DNA of 64,000 nucleotides from Cyprinodon diabolis (lineage: Eukaryota; Chordata; Actinopteri; Cyprinodontiformes; Cyprinodontidae): contig CM060064.1 of assembly GCA_030533445.1 (NCBI GenBank), positions 400,416 to 464,415 of the forward strand, read 5' to 3'. The stretch's first letter is position 1. Each line of letters begins with the position of its first letter. Shown here one piece after another: positions 31,501 through 43,500 of the stretch. The notes beneath the pieces were generated by a model. It ran no database searches. It was not told the origin of the DNA and saw only the letters and a program-made list of their open reading frames with translations. A program made the translations under genes and the position numbers.

Positions 31501-34500
31501 CAGGGTGGTTTATATCTGTGGTGACTAAACTCTGTCATGCAGGGTGGTTTATATCTGTGGTGACTAAACTCTGTCATGCAGGGTGGTTTATATCTGTGGT
31601 GATTAAGCTCTGTCATGCAGGGTGGTTTATATCTGTGGTGACTAAACTCTGTCATGCAGGGTGGTTTATATCTCCGGTGATTAAACTCTGTCATGCAGGG
31701 TGGTTTATATCTGTGGTGATTAAACTCTGTCATGCAGGGTGGTTTATATCTGTGGTGATTAAACTCTGTCATGCAGGGGGGTTTATATCTGTGGTGACTA
31801 AACTCTGTCATGCAGGGTGGTTTATATCTGTGGTGACTAAACTCTGTCATGCAGGGTGGTTTATATCTGTGGTGACTAAACTCTGTCATGCAGGGTGGTT
31901 TATATCTGTGGTGATTAAGCTCTGTCATGCAGGGTGGTTTATATCTGTGGTGACTAAACTCTGTCATGCAGGGTGGTTTATATCTCCGGTGATTAAACTC
32001 TGTCATGCAGGGTGGTTTATATCTGTGGTGATTAAACTCTGTCATGCAGGGTGGTTTATATCTGTGGTGATTAAGCTCTTTCATGCAGGGTGGTTTATAT
32101 CTGTGGTGACTAAACTCTGTCATGCAGGGTGGTTTATATCTGTGGTGATTAAGCTCTGTCATGCAGGGTGGTTTATATCAGTGGTGACTAAACTCTGTCA
32201 TGCAGGGTGGTTTATATCTGTGGTGATTAAACTCTGTCATGCAGGGTGGTTTATATCTGTGGTGACTAAACTCTGTCATGCAGGGTGGTTTATATCTGTG
32301 GTGATTAAACTCTGTCATGCAGGGTGGTTTATATCTGTGGTGACTAAACTCTGTCATGCAGGGTGGTTTATATCTGTGGTGACTAAACTCTGTCATGCAG
32401 GGTGGTTTATATCTGTGGCGATTAAACTCTGTCATGCAGGGTGGTTTATATCTGTGGTGACTAAACTCTGTCATGCAGGGTGGTTTATATCTGTGGTGAC
32501 TAAACTCTGTCATGCAGGGTGGTTTATATCTGTGGTGATTAAACTCTGTCATGCAGGGTGGTTTATATCTGTGGTGACTAAACTCTGTCATGCAGGGTGG
32601 TTTATATCTGTGGTGACTAAACTCTGTCATGCAGGGTGGTTTATATCTGTGGCGATTAAACTCTGTCATGCAGGGTGGTTTATATCTGTGGCGATTAAAC
32701 TCTGTCATGCAGGGTGGTTTATATCTGTGGTGATTAAGCTCTGTCATGCAGGGTGGTTTATATCTGTGGTGATTAAGCTCTGTCATGCAGGGTGGTTTAT
32801 ATCTGTGGTGATTAAGCTCTGTCATGCAGGGTGGTTTATATCTGTGGTGACTAAACTCTGTCATGCAGGGTGGTTTATATCTGTGGTGATTAAGCTCTGT
32901 CATGCAGGGTGGTTTATATCTGTGGTGACTAAACTCTGTCATGCAGGGTGGTTTATATCTCCGGTGATTAAACTCTGTCATGCAGGGTGGTTTATATCTG
33001 TGGTGATTAAACTCTGTCATGCAGGGTGGTTTATATCTGTGGTGATTAAGCTCTTTCATGCAGGGTGGTTTATATCTGTGGTGACTAAACTCTGTCATGC
33101 AGGGTGGTTTATATCTGTGGTGATTAAGCTCTGTCATGCAGGGTGGTTTATATCAGTGGTGACTAAACTCTGTCATGCAGGGTGGTTTATATCTGTGGTG
33201 ATTAAACTCTGTCATGCAGGGTGGTTTATATCTGTGGTGACTAAACTCTGTCATGCAGGGTGGTTTATATCTGTGGTGACTAAACTCTGTCATGCAGGGT
33301 GGTTTATATCTGTGGTGACTAAACTCTGTCATGCAGGGTGGTTTATATCTGTGGTGACTAAACTCTGTCATGCAGGGTGGTTTATATCTGTGGTGATTAA
33401 ACTCTGTCATGCAGGGTGGTTTATATCTGTGGTGACTAAACTCTGTCATGCAGGGTGGTTTATATCTGTGGTGATTAAACTCTGTCATGCAGGGTGGTTT
33501 ATATCTGTGGTGACTAAACTCTGTCATGCAGGGTGGTTTATATCTGTGGTGACTAAACTCTGTCATGCAGGGTGGTTTATATCTGTGGCGATTAAACTCT
33601 GTCATGCAGGGTGGTTTATATCTGTGGTGACTAAACTCTGTCATGCAGGGTGGTTTATATCTGTGGTGACTAAACTCTGTCATGCAGGGTGGTTTATATC
33701 TGTGGTGATTAAACTCTGTCATGCAGGGTGGTTTATATCTGTGGTGACTAAACTCTGTCATGCAGGGTGGTTTATATCTGTGGTGACTAAACTCTGTCAT
33801 GCAGGGTGGTTTATATCTGTGGTGATCAAGCTCTGTCATGCAGGGTGGTTTATATCTGTGGTGACTAAACTCTGTCATGCAGGGTGGTTTATATCTGTGG
33901 TGACTAAACTCTGTCATGCAGGGTGGTTTATATCTGTGGTGATTAAGCTCTTTCATGCAGGGTGGTTTATATCTGTGGTGAGTAAACTCTGTCATGCAGG
34001 GTGGTTTATATCTGTGGTGATTAAGCTCTGTCATGCAGGGTGGTTTATATCAGTGGTGACTAAACTCTGTCATGCAGGGTGGTTTATATCTGTGGTGATT
34101 AAACTCTGTCAGTCAAGGTGGTTTATATCTGTGGTGACTAAACTCTGTCATGCAGGGTGGTTTATATCTGTGGTGATTAAACTGTCAGTCAGGGTGGTTT
34201 ATATCTGTGCTGATTAAACTCTGTCATGCAGGGTGGTTTATATCTGTGGTGACTAAACTCTGTCAGTCAGGGTGGTTTATATCTGTGGTGACTAAACTCT
34301 GTCATGCAGGGTGGTTTATATCTGTGGTGATTAAACTCTGTCAGTCAGGGTGGTTTATATCTGTGTTGATTAAACTCTGTCATGCAGGGTGGTTTATATC
34401 TGTGGTGACTAAACTCTGTCATGCAGGGTGGTTTATATCTCCGGTGATTAAACTCTGTCATGCAGGGTGGTTTATATCTGTGGCGATTAAACTCTGTCAT

Positions 34501-37500
34501 GCAGGGTGGTTTATATCTGTGGTGACTAAACTCTGTCATGTAGGGTGGTTTATATCTGTGGTGATTAAGCTCTGTCATGCAGGGTGGTTTATATCTGTGG
34601 TGACTAAACTCTGTCAGTCAGGGTGGTTTATATCTGTGGTGATTAAACTCTGTCATGCAGGGTGGTTTATACACTATATTGCCAAAAGTATTTGCTCACC
34701 CATCCAAATTATTGGAATCAGGTGTTCCAATCACTTCCATGGCCACAGGTGTATAAATTCAAGCACCTAGGCATGCAGACTGTTTTTACAAACATTTGTG
34801 AAAGAATGGGTCGCTCTCAGGAGCTCAGTGAATTCCAGCGTGGAACTGTGATAGGATGCCACCTGTGCAACAAATCCAGTCGTGAAATTTCCTCGCTCCT
34901 AAATATTCCACAGTCAACTGTCAGCTGTATTATAAGAAAATGGAAGTGTTTGGGAACGACAGCAACTCAGCCACGAAGTGGTAGGCCACGTAAACTGACG
35001 GAGCGGGGTCAGCGGATGCTGAAGCGCATAGTGCGAAGAGGTCGCCAACTTTCTGCAGAGTCAATCACTACAGACCTCCAAACTTCATGTGGCCTTCAGA
35101 TTAGCTCAAGAACAGTGCGCAGAGAGCTTCATGGAATGGGTTTCCATGGTCGAGCAGCTGCATCCAAGCCATACATAACCAAGTGCAATGCAAAGCGTCG
35201 GATGCGGTGGTGTAAAGCACGCCGCCACTGGACTCTAGAGCAGTGGAGACGCGTTCTCTGGAGTGACTAATCGCGCTTCTCCATCTGGCAATCTGATGGA
35301 CGGGTCTGGGTTTGGCGGTTGCCAGGAGAACGGTACTTGTCTGACTGCATTGTGCCAAGTGTAAAGTTTGGTGGAGGGGGGATTATGGTGTGGGGTTGTT
35401 TTTCAGGAGCTGGGCTTGGCCCCTTAGTTCCAGTGAAAGGAACTCTGAATGCTTCAGCATACCAAGACATTTTGGACAATTCCATGCTCCCAACTTTGTG
35501 GGAACAGTTTGGAGCTGGCCCCTTCCTCTTCCAACATGACTGTGCACCAGTGCACAAAGCAAGGTCCATAAAGACATGGATGACAGAGTCTGGTGTGGAT
35601 GAACTTGACTGGCCTGCACAGAGTCCTGACCTCAACCCGATAGAACACCTTTGGGATGAATTAGAGCGGAGACTGAGAGCCAGGCCTTCTCGTCCAACAT
35701 CAGTGTGCGACCTCACAAATGCGCTTCTGGAAGAATGGTCAAAAATTCCCATAAACACACTCCTAAACCTTGTGGACAGCCTTCCCAGAAGAGTTGAAGC
35801 TGTTCTAGCTGCAAAGGGTGGACCGACGTCATATTGAACCCTATGGATTAGGAACGGGATGTCACTTAAGCTCATATGTGAGTCAAGGCAGGTGAGCAAA
35901 TACTTTTGGCAATATAGTGTATCTCCGGTGATTAAACTCTGTCATGCAGGGTGGTTTATATCTGTGGTGATTAAACTCTGTCATGCAGGGTGGTTTATAT
36001 CTGTGGTGATTAAGCTCTGTCATGCAGGGTGGTTTATATCTGTGGTGACTAAACTCTGTCATGCAGGGTGGTTTATGTCTGTGGTGATTAAGCTCTGTCA
36101 TGCAGGGTGGTTTATATCTGTGGTGACTAAACTCTGTCATGCAGGGTGGTTTATATCTGTGGTGATTAAACTCTGTCATGCAGGGTGGTTTATATCTGTG
36201 GTGACTAAACTCTGTCATGCAGGGTGGTTTATATCTCCGGTGATTAAACTCTGTCATGCAGGGTGGTTTATATCTGTGGCGATTAAACTCTGTCATGCAG
36301 GGTGGTTTATATCTGTGGTGACTAAACTCTGTCATGTAGGGTGGTTTATATCTGTGGTGATTAAGCTCTGTCATGCAGGGTGGTTTATATCTGTGGTGAC
36401 TAAACTCTGTCAGTCAGGGTGGTTTATATCTGTGGTGATTAAACTCTGTCATGCAGGGTGGTTTATATCTCCGGTGATTAAACTCTGTCATGCAGGGTGG
36501 TTTATATCTGTGGTGATTAAACTCTGTCATGCAGGGTGGTTTATATCTGTGGTGATTAAGCTCTGTCATGCAGGGTGGTTTATATCTGTGGTGACTAAAC
36601 TCTGTCATGCAGGGTGGTTTATGTCTGTGGTGATTAAGCTCTGTCATGCAGGGTGGTTTATATCTGTGGTGACTAAACTCTGTCATGCAGGGTGGTTTAT
36701 ATCTGTGGTGATTAAACTCTGTCATGCAGGGTGGTTTATATCTGTGGTGACTAAACTCTGTCATGCAGGGTGGTTTATATCTGTGGTGATTAAACTCTGT
36801 CATGCAGGGTGGTTTATATCTGTGGTGACTAAACTCTGTCATGCAGGGTGGTTTATATCTCCGGTGATTAAACTCTGTCATGCAGGGTGGTTTATATCTG
36901 TGGTGATTAAACTCTGTCATGCAGGGTGGTTTATATCTGTGGTGATTAAGCTCTTTCATGCAGGGTGGTTTATATCTGTGGTGACTAAACTCTGTCATGC
37001 AGGGTGGTTTATATCTGTGGTGATTAAGCTCTGTCATGCAGGGTGGTTTATATCAGTGGTGACTAAACTCTGTCATGCAGGGTGGTTTATATCTGTGGTG
37101 ATTAAACTCTGTCATGCAGGGTGGTTTATATCTGTGGTGACTAAACTCTGTCATGCAGGGTGGTTTATATCTGTGGTGATTAAACTCTGTCATGCAGGGT
37201 GGTTTATATCTGTGGTGACTAAACTCTGTCATGCAGGGTGGTTTATATCTGTGGTGACTAAACTCTGTCATGCAGGGTGGTTTATATCTGTGGCGATTAA
37301 ACTCTGTCATGCAGGGTGGTTTATATCTGTGGTGACTAAACTCTGTCATGCAGGGTGGTTTATATCTGTGGTGACTAAACTCTGTCATGCAGGGTGGTTT
37401 ATATCTGTGGTGATTAAACTCTGTCATGCAGGGTGGTTTATATCTGTGGTGACTAAACTCTGTCATGCAGGGTGGTTTATATCTGTGGTGATTAAACTCT

Positions 37501-40500
37501 GTCATGCAGGGTGGTTTATATCTGTGGCGATTAAACTCTGTCATGCAGGGTGGTTTATATCTGTGGTGATTAAGCTCTGTCATGCAGGGTGGTTTATATC
37601 TGTGGTGATTAAGCTCTGTCATGCAGGGTGGTTTATATCTGTGGTGACTAAACTCTGTCATGCAGGGTGGTTTATATCTGTGGTGATTAAGCTCTGTCAT
37701 GCAGGGTGGTTTATATCTGTGGTGACTAAACTCTGTCATGCAGGGTGGTTTATATCTCCGGTGATTAAACTCTGTCATGCAGGGTGGTTTATATCTGTGG
37801 TGATTAAACTCTGTCATGCAGGGTGGTTTATATCTGTGGTGATTAAGCTCTTTCATGCAGGGTGGTTTATATCTGTGGTGACTAAACTCTGTCATGCAGG
37901 GTGGTTTATATCTGTGGTGATTAAGCTCTGTCATGCAGGGTGGTTTATATCAGTGGTGACTAAACTCTGTCATGCAGGGTGGTTTATATCTGTGGTGATT
38001 AAACTCTGTCATGCAGGGTGGTTTATATCTGTGGTGACTAAACTCTGTCATGCAGGGTGGTTTATATCTGTGGTGACTAAACTCTGTCATGCAGGGTGGT
38101 TTATATCTGTGGTGACTAAACTCTGTCATGCAGGGTGGTTTATATCTGTGGTGACTAAACTCTGTCATGCAGGGTGGTTTATATCTGTGGTGACTAAACT
38201 CTGTCATGCAGGGTGGTTTATATCTGTGGTGACTAAACTCTGTCATGCAGGGTGGTTTATATCTGTGGTGATTAAACTCTGTCATGCAGGGGGGTTTATA
38301 TCTGTGGTGACTAAACTCTGTCATGCAGGGTGGTTTATATCTGTGGTGACTAAACTCTGTCATGCAGGGTGGTTTATATCTGTGGTGACTAAACTCTGTC
38401 ATGCAGGGTGGTTTATATCTGTGGTGATTAAGCTCTGTCATGCAGGGTGGTTTATATCTGTGGTGACTAAACTCTGTCATGCAGGGTGGTTTATATCTCC
38501 GGTGATTAAACTCTGTCATGCAGGGTGGTTTATATCTGTGGTGATTAAACTCTGTCATGCAGGGTGGTTTATATCTGTGGTGATTAAACTCTGTCATGCA
38601 GGGGGGTTTATATCTGTGGTGACTAAACTCTGTCATGCAGGGTGGTTTATATCTGTGGTGACTAAACTCTGTCATGCAGGGTGGTTTATATCTGTGGTGA
38701 CTAAACTCTGTCATGCAGGGTGGTTTATATCTGTGGTGATTAAGCTCTGTCATGCAGGGTGGTTTATATCTGTGGTGACTAAACTCTGTCATGCAGGGTG
38801 GTTTATATCTCCGGTGATTAAACTCTGTCATGCAGGGTGGTTTATATCTGTGGTGATTAAACTCTGTCATGCAGGGTGGTTTATATCTGTGGTGATTAAG
38901 CTCTTTCATGCAGGGTGGTTTATATCTGTGGTGACTAAACTCTGTCATGCAGGGTGGTTTATATCTGTGGTGATTAAGCTCTGTCATGCAGGGTGGTTTA
39001 TATCAGTGGTGACTAAACTCTGTCATGCAGGGTGGTTTATATCTGTGGTGATTAAACTCTGTCATGCAGGGTGGTTTATATCTGTGGTGACTAAACTCTG
39101 TCATGCAGGGTGGTTTATATCTGTGGTGATTAAACTCTGTCATGCAGGGTGGTTTATATCTGTGGTGACTAAACTCTGTCATGCAGGGTGGTTTATATCT
39201 GTGGTGACTAAACTCTGTCATGCAGGGTGGTTTATATCTGTGGCGATTAAACTCTGTCATGCAGGGTGGTTTATATCTGTGGTGACTAAACTCTGTCATG
39301 CAGGGTGGTTTATATCTGTGGTGACTAAACTCTGTCATGCAGGGTGGTTTATATCTGTGGTGATTAAACTCTGTCATGCAGGGTGGTTTATATCTGTGGT
39401 GACTAAACTCTGTCATGCAGGGTGGTTTATATCTGTGGTGACTAAACTCTGTCATGCAGGGTGGTTTATATCTGTGGCGATTAAACTCTGTCATGCAGGG
39501 TGGTTTATATCTGTGGCGATTAAACTCTGTCATGCAGGGTGGTTTATATCTGTGGTGATTAAGCTCTGTCATGCAGGGTGGTTTATATCTGTGGTGATTA
39601 AGCTCTGTCATGCAGGGTGGTTTATATCTGTGGTGATTAAGCTCTGTCATGCAGGGTGGTTTATATCTGTGGTGACTAAACTCTGTCATGCAGGGTGGTT
39701 TATATCTGTGGTGATTAAGCTCTGTCATGCAGGGTGGTTTATATCTGTGGTGACTAAACTCTGTCATGCAGGGTGGTTTATATCTCCGGTGATTAAACTC
39801 TGTCATGCAGGGTGGTTTATATCTGTGGTGATTAAACTCTGTCATGCAGGGTGGTTTATATCTGTGGTGATTAAGCTCTTTCATGCAGGGTGGTTTATAT
39901 CTGTGGTGACTAAACTCTGTCATGCAGGGTGGTTTATATCTGTGGTGATTAAGCTCTGTCATGCAGGGTGGTTTATATCAGTGGTGACTAAACTCTGTCA
40001 TGCAGGGTGGTTTATATCTGTGGTGATTAAACTCTGTCATGCAGGGTGGTTTATATCTGTGGTGACTAAACTCTGTCATGCAGGGTGGTTTATATCTGTG
40101 GTGACTAAACTCTGTCATGCAGGGTGGTTTATATCTGTGGTGACTAAACTCTGTCATGCAGGGTGGTTTATATCTGTGGTGACTAAACTCTGTCATGCAG
40201 GGTGGTTTATATCTGTGGTGATTAAACTCTGTCATGCAGGGTGGTTTATATCTGTGGTGACTAAACTCTGTCATGCAGGGTGGTTTATATCTGTGGTGAT
40301 CAAGCTCTGTCATGCAGGGTGGTTTATATCTGTGGTGACTAAACTCTGTCATGCAGGGTGGTTTATATCTGTGGTGACTAAACTCTGTCATGCAGGGTGG
40401 TTTATATCTGTGGTGATTAAGCTCTTTCATGCAGGGTGGTTTATATCTGTGGTGACTAAACTCTGTCATGCAGGGTGGTTTATATCTGTGGTGATTAAGC

Positions 40501-43500
40501 TCTGTCATGCAGGGTGGTTTATATCAGTGGTGACTAAACTCTGTCATGCAGGGTGGTTTATATCTGTGGTGATTAAACTCTGTCAGTCAAGGTGGTTTAT
40601 ATCTGTGGTGACTAAACTCTGTCATGCAGGGTGGTTTATATCTGTGGTGATTAAACTGTCAGTCAGGGTGGTTTATATCTGTGCTGATTAAACTCTTTCA
40701 TGCAGGGTGGTTTATATCTGTGGTGACTAAACTCTGTCATGCAGGGTGGTTTATATCTGTGGTGATTAAGCTCTGTCATGCAGGGTGGTTTATATCAGTG
40801 GTGACTAAACTCTGTCATGCAGGGTGGTTTATATCTGTGGTGATTAAACTCTGTCATGCAGGGTGGTTTATATCTGTGGCGATTAAACTCTGTCATGCAG
40901 GGTGGTTTATATCTGTGGTGACTAAACTCTGTCATGTAGGGTGGTTTATATCTGTGGTGATTAAGCTCTGTCATGCAGGGTGGTTTATATCTGTGGTGAC
41001 TAAACTCTGTCAGTCAGGGTGGTTTATATCTGTGGTGATTAAACTCTGTCATGCAGGGTGGTTTATATCTCCGGTGATTAAACTCTGTCATGCAGGGTGG
41101 TTTATATCTGTGGTGATTAAACTCTGTCATGCAGGGTGGTTTATATCTGTGGTGATTAAGCTCTGTCATGCAGGGTGGTTTATATCTGTGGTGACTAAAC
41201 TCTGTCATGCAGGGTGGTTTATGTCTGTGGTGATTAAGCTCTGTCATGCAGGGTGGTTTATATCTGTGGTGACTAAACTCTGTCATGCAGGGTGGTTTAT
41301 ATCTGTGGTGATTAAACTCTGTCATGCAGGGTGGTTTATATCTGTGGTGACTAAACTCTGTCATGCAGGGTGGTTTATATCTCCGGTGATTAAACTCTGT
41401 CATGCAGGGTGGTTTATATCTGTGGCGATTAAACTCTGTCATGCAGGGTGGTTTATATCTGTGGTGACTAAACTCTGTCATGTAGGGTGGTTTATATCTG
41501 TGGTGATTAAGCTCTGTCATGCAGGGTGGTTTATATCTGTGGTGACTAAACTCTGTCAGTCAGGGTGGTTTATATCTGTGGTGATTAAACTCTGTCATGC
41601 AGGGTGGTTTATATCTCCGGTGATTAAACTCTGTCATGCAGGGTGGTTTATATCTGTGGTGATTAAACTCTGTCATGCAGGGTGGTTTATATCTGTGGTG
41701 ATTAAGCTCTGTCATGCAGGGTGGTTTATATCTGTGGTGACTAAACTCTGTCATGCAGGGTGGTTTATGTCTGTGGTGATTAAGCTCTGTCATGCAGGGT
41801 GGTTTATATCTGTGGTGACTAAACTCTGTCATGCAGGGTGGTTTATATCTGTGGTGATTAAACTCTGTCATGCAGGGTGGTTTATATCTGTGGTGACTAA
41901 ACTCTGTCATGCAGGGTGGTTTATATCTGTGGTGATTAAACTCTGTCATGCAGGGTGGTTTATATCTGTGGTGACTAAACTCTGTCATGCAGGGTGGTTT
42001 ATATCTGTGGTGACTAAACTCTGTCATGCAGGGTGGTTTATATCTGTGGTGACTAAACTCTGTCATGCAGGGTGGTTTATATCTGTGGTGACTAAACTCT
42101 GTCATGCAGGGTGGTTTATATCTGTGGTGACTAAACTCTGTCATGCAGGGTGGTTTATATCTGTGGTGACTAAACTCTGTCATGCAGGGTGGTTTATATC
42201 TGTGGTGATTAAACTCTGTCATGCAGGGTGGTTTATATCTGTGGTGACTAAACTCTGTCATGCAGGGTGGTTTATATCTGTGGTGATTAAACTCTGTCAT
42301 GCAGGGTGGTTTATATCTGTGGTGATTAAGCTCTTTCATGCAGGGTGGTTTATATCTGTGGTGACTAAACTATGTCATGCAGGGTGGTTTATATCTGTGG
42401 TGATTAAGCTCTGTCATGCAGGGTGGTTTATATCAGTGGTGACTAAACTCTGTCATGCAGGGTGGTTTATATCTGTGGTGATTAAACTCTGTCAGTCAAG
42501 GTGGTTTATATCTGTGGTGACTAAACTCTGTCATGCAGGGTGGTTTATATCTGTGATGATTAAACTCTGTCATGCAGGGTGGTTTATATCTGTGGTGATT
42601 AAGCTCTTCATGCAGGGTGGTTTATATTTGATGTGATTAAACTCTGTCAGTCAGGGTGGTTTATATCTGTGGTGATTAAACTCTGTCATGCAGGGTGGTT
42701 TATATCTGTGGTGATTAAGCTCTGTCATTCATGGTGGTTTATATCTGTGGTGACTAAACTCTGTCATGCAGGGTGGTTTATATCTGTGGTGATTAAACTC
42801 TGTCAGTCAAGGTGGTTTATATCTGTGGTGACTAAACTCTGTCATGCAGGGTGGTTTATATCTGTGATGATTAAACTCTGTCATGCAGGGTGGTTTATAT
42901 CTGTGGTGATTAAGCTCTTCATGCAGGGTGGTTTATATTTGATGTGATTAAACTCTGTCAGTCAGGGTGGTTTATATCTGTGGTGATTAAACTCTGTCAT
43001 GCAGGGTGGTTTATATCTGTGGTCACTAAACTCTGTCATGCAGGGTGGTTTATGTCTGTGGTCACTAAACTCTGTCATGCAGGGTGGTTTATATCTCCGG
43101 TGACTAAACTCTGTCATGCAGGGTGGTTTATATCTGTGGTGATTAAACTCTGTCATGCAGGGTGGTTTATATCTGTGGTGATTAAACTCTGTCATGCAGG
43201 GTGGTTTATATCTCCGGTGACTAAACTCTGTCATGCAGGGTGGTTTATATCTGTGGTGATTAAACTCTGTCATGCAGGGTGGTTTATATCTGTGGTGATT
43301 AAACTCTGTCATGCAGGGTGGTTTATATCTGTGGTGACTAAACTCTGTCATGCAGGGTGGTTTATATCTGTGGCGATTAAACTCTGTCATGCAGGGTGGT
43401 TTATATCTGTGGTGATTAAACTCTGTCATGCAGGGTGGTTTATATCTGTGGTGACTAAACTCTGTCATGCAGGGTGGTTTATATCTGTGGTGACTAAACT

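Noticed and set aside
29490..42636. Three huge + strand open frames (1575, 1610 and 651 codons) of [13 protein letters not shown] repeats
   Set aside because: They are the stop-free frame of the 39-bp satellite, run through the Tc1 end, and end where a unit loses two bases. They lie in an ENPP2 intron with no promoter or start context.
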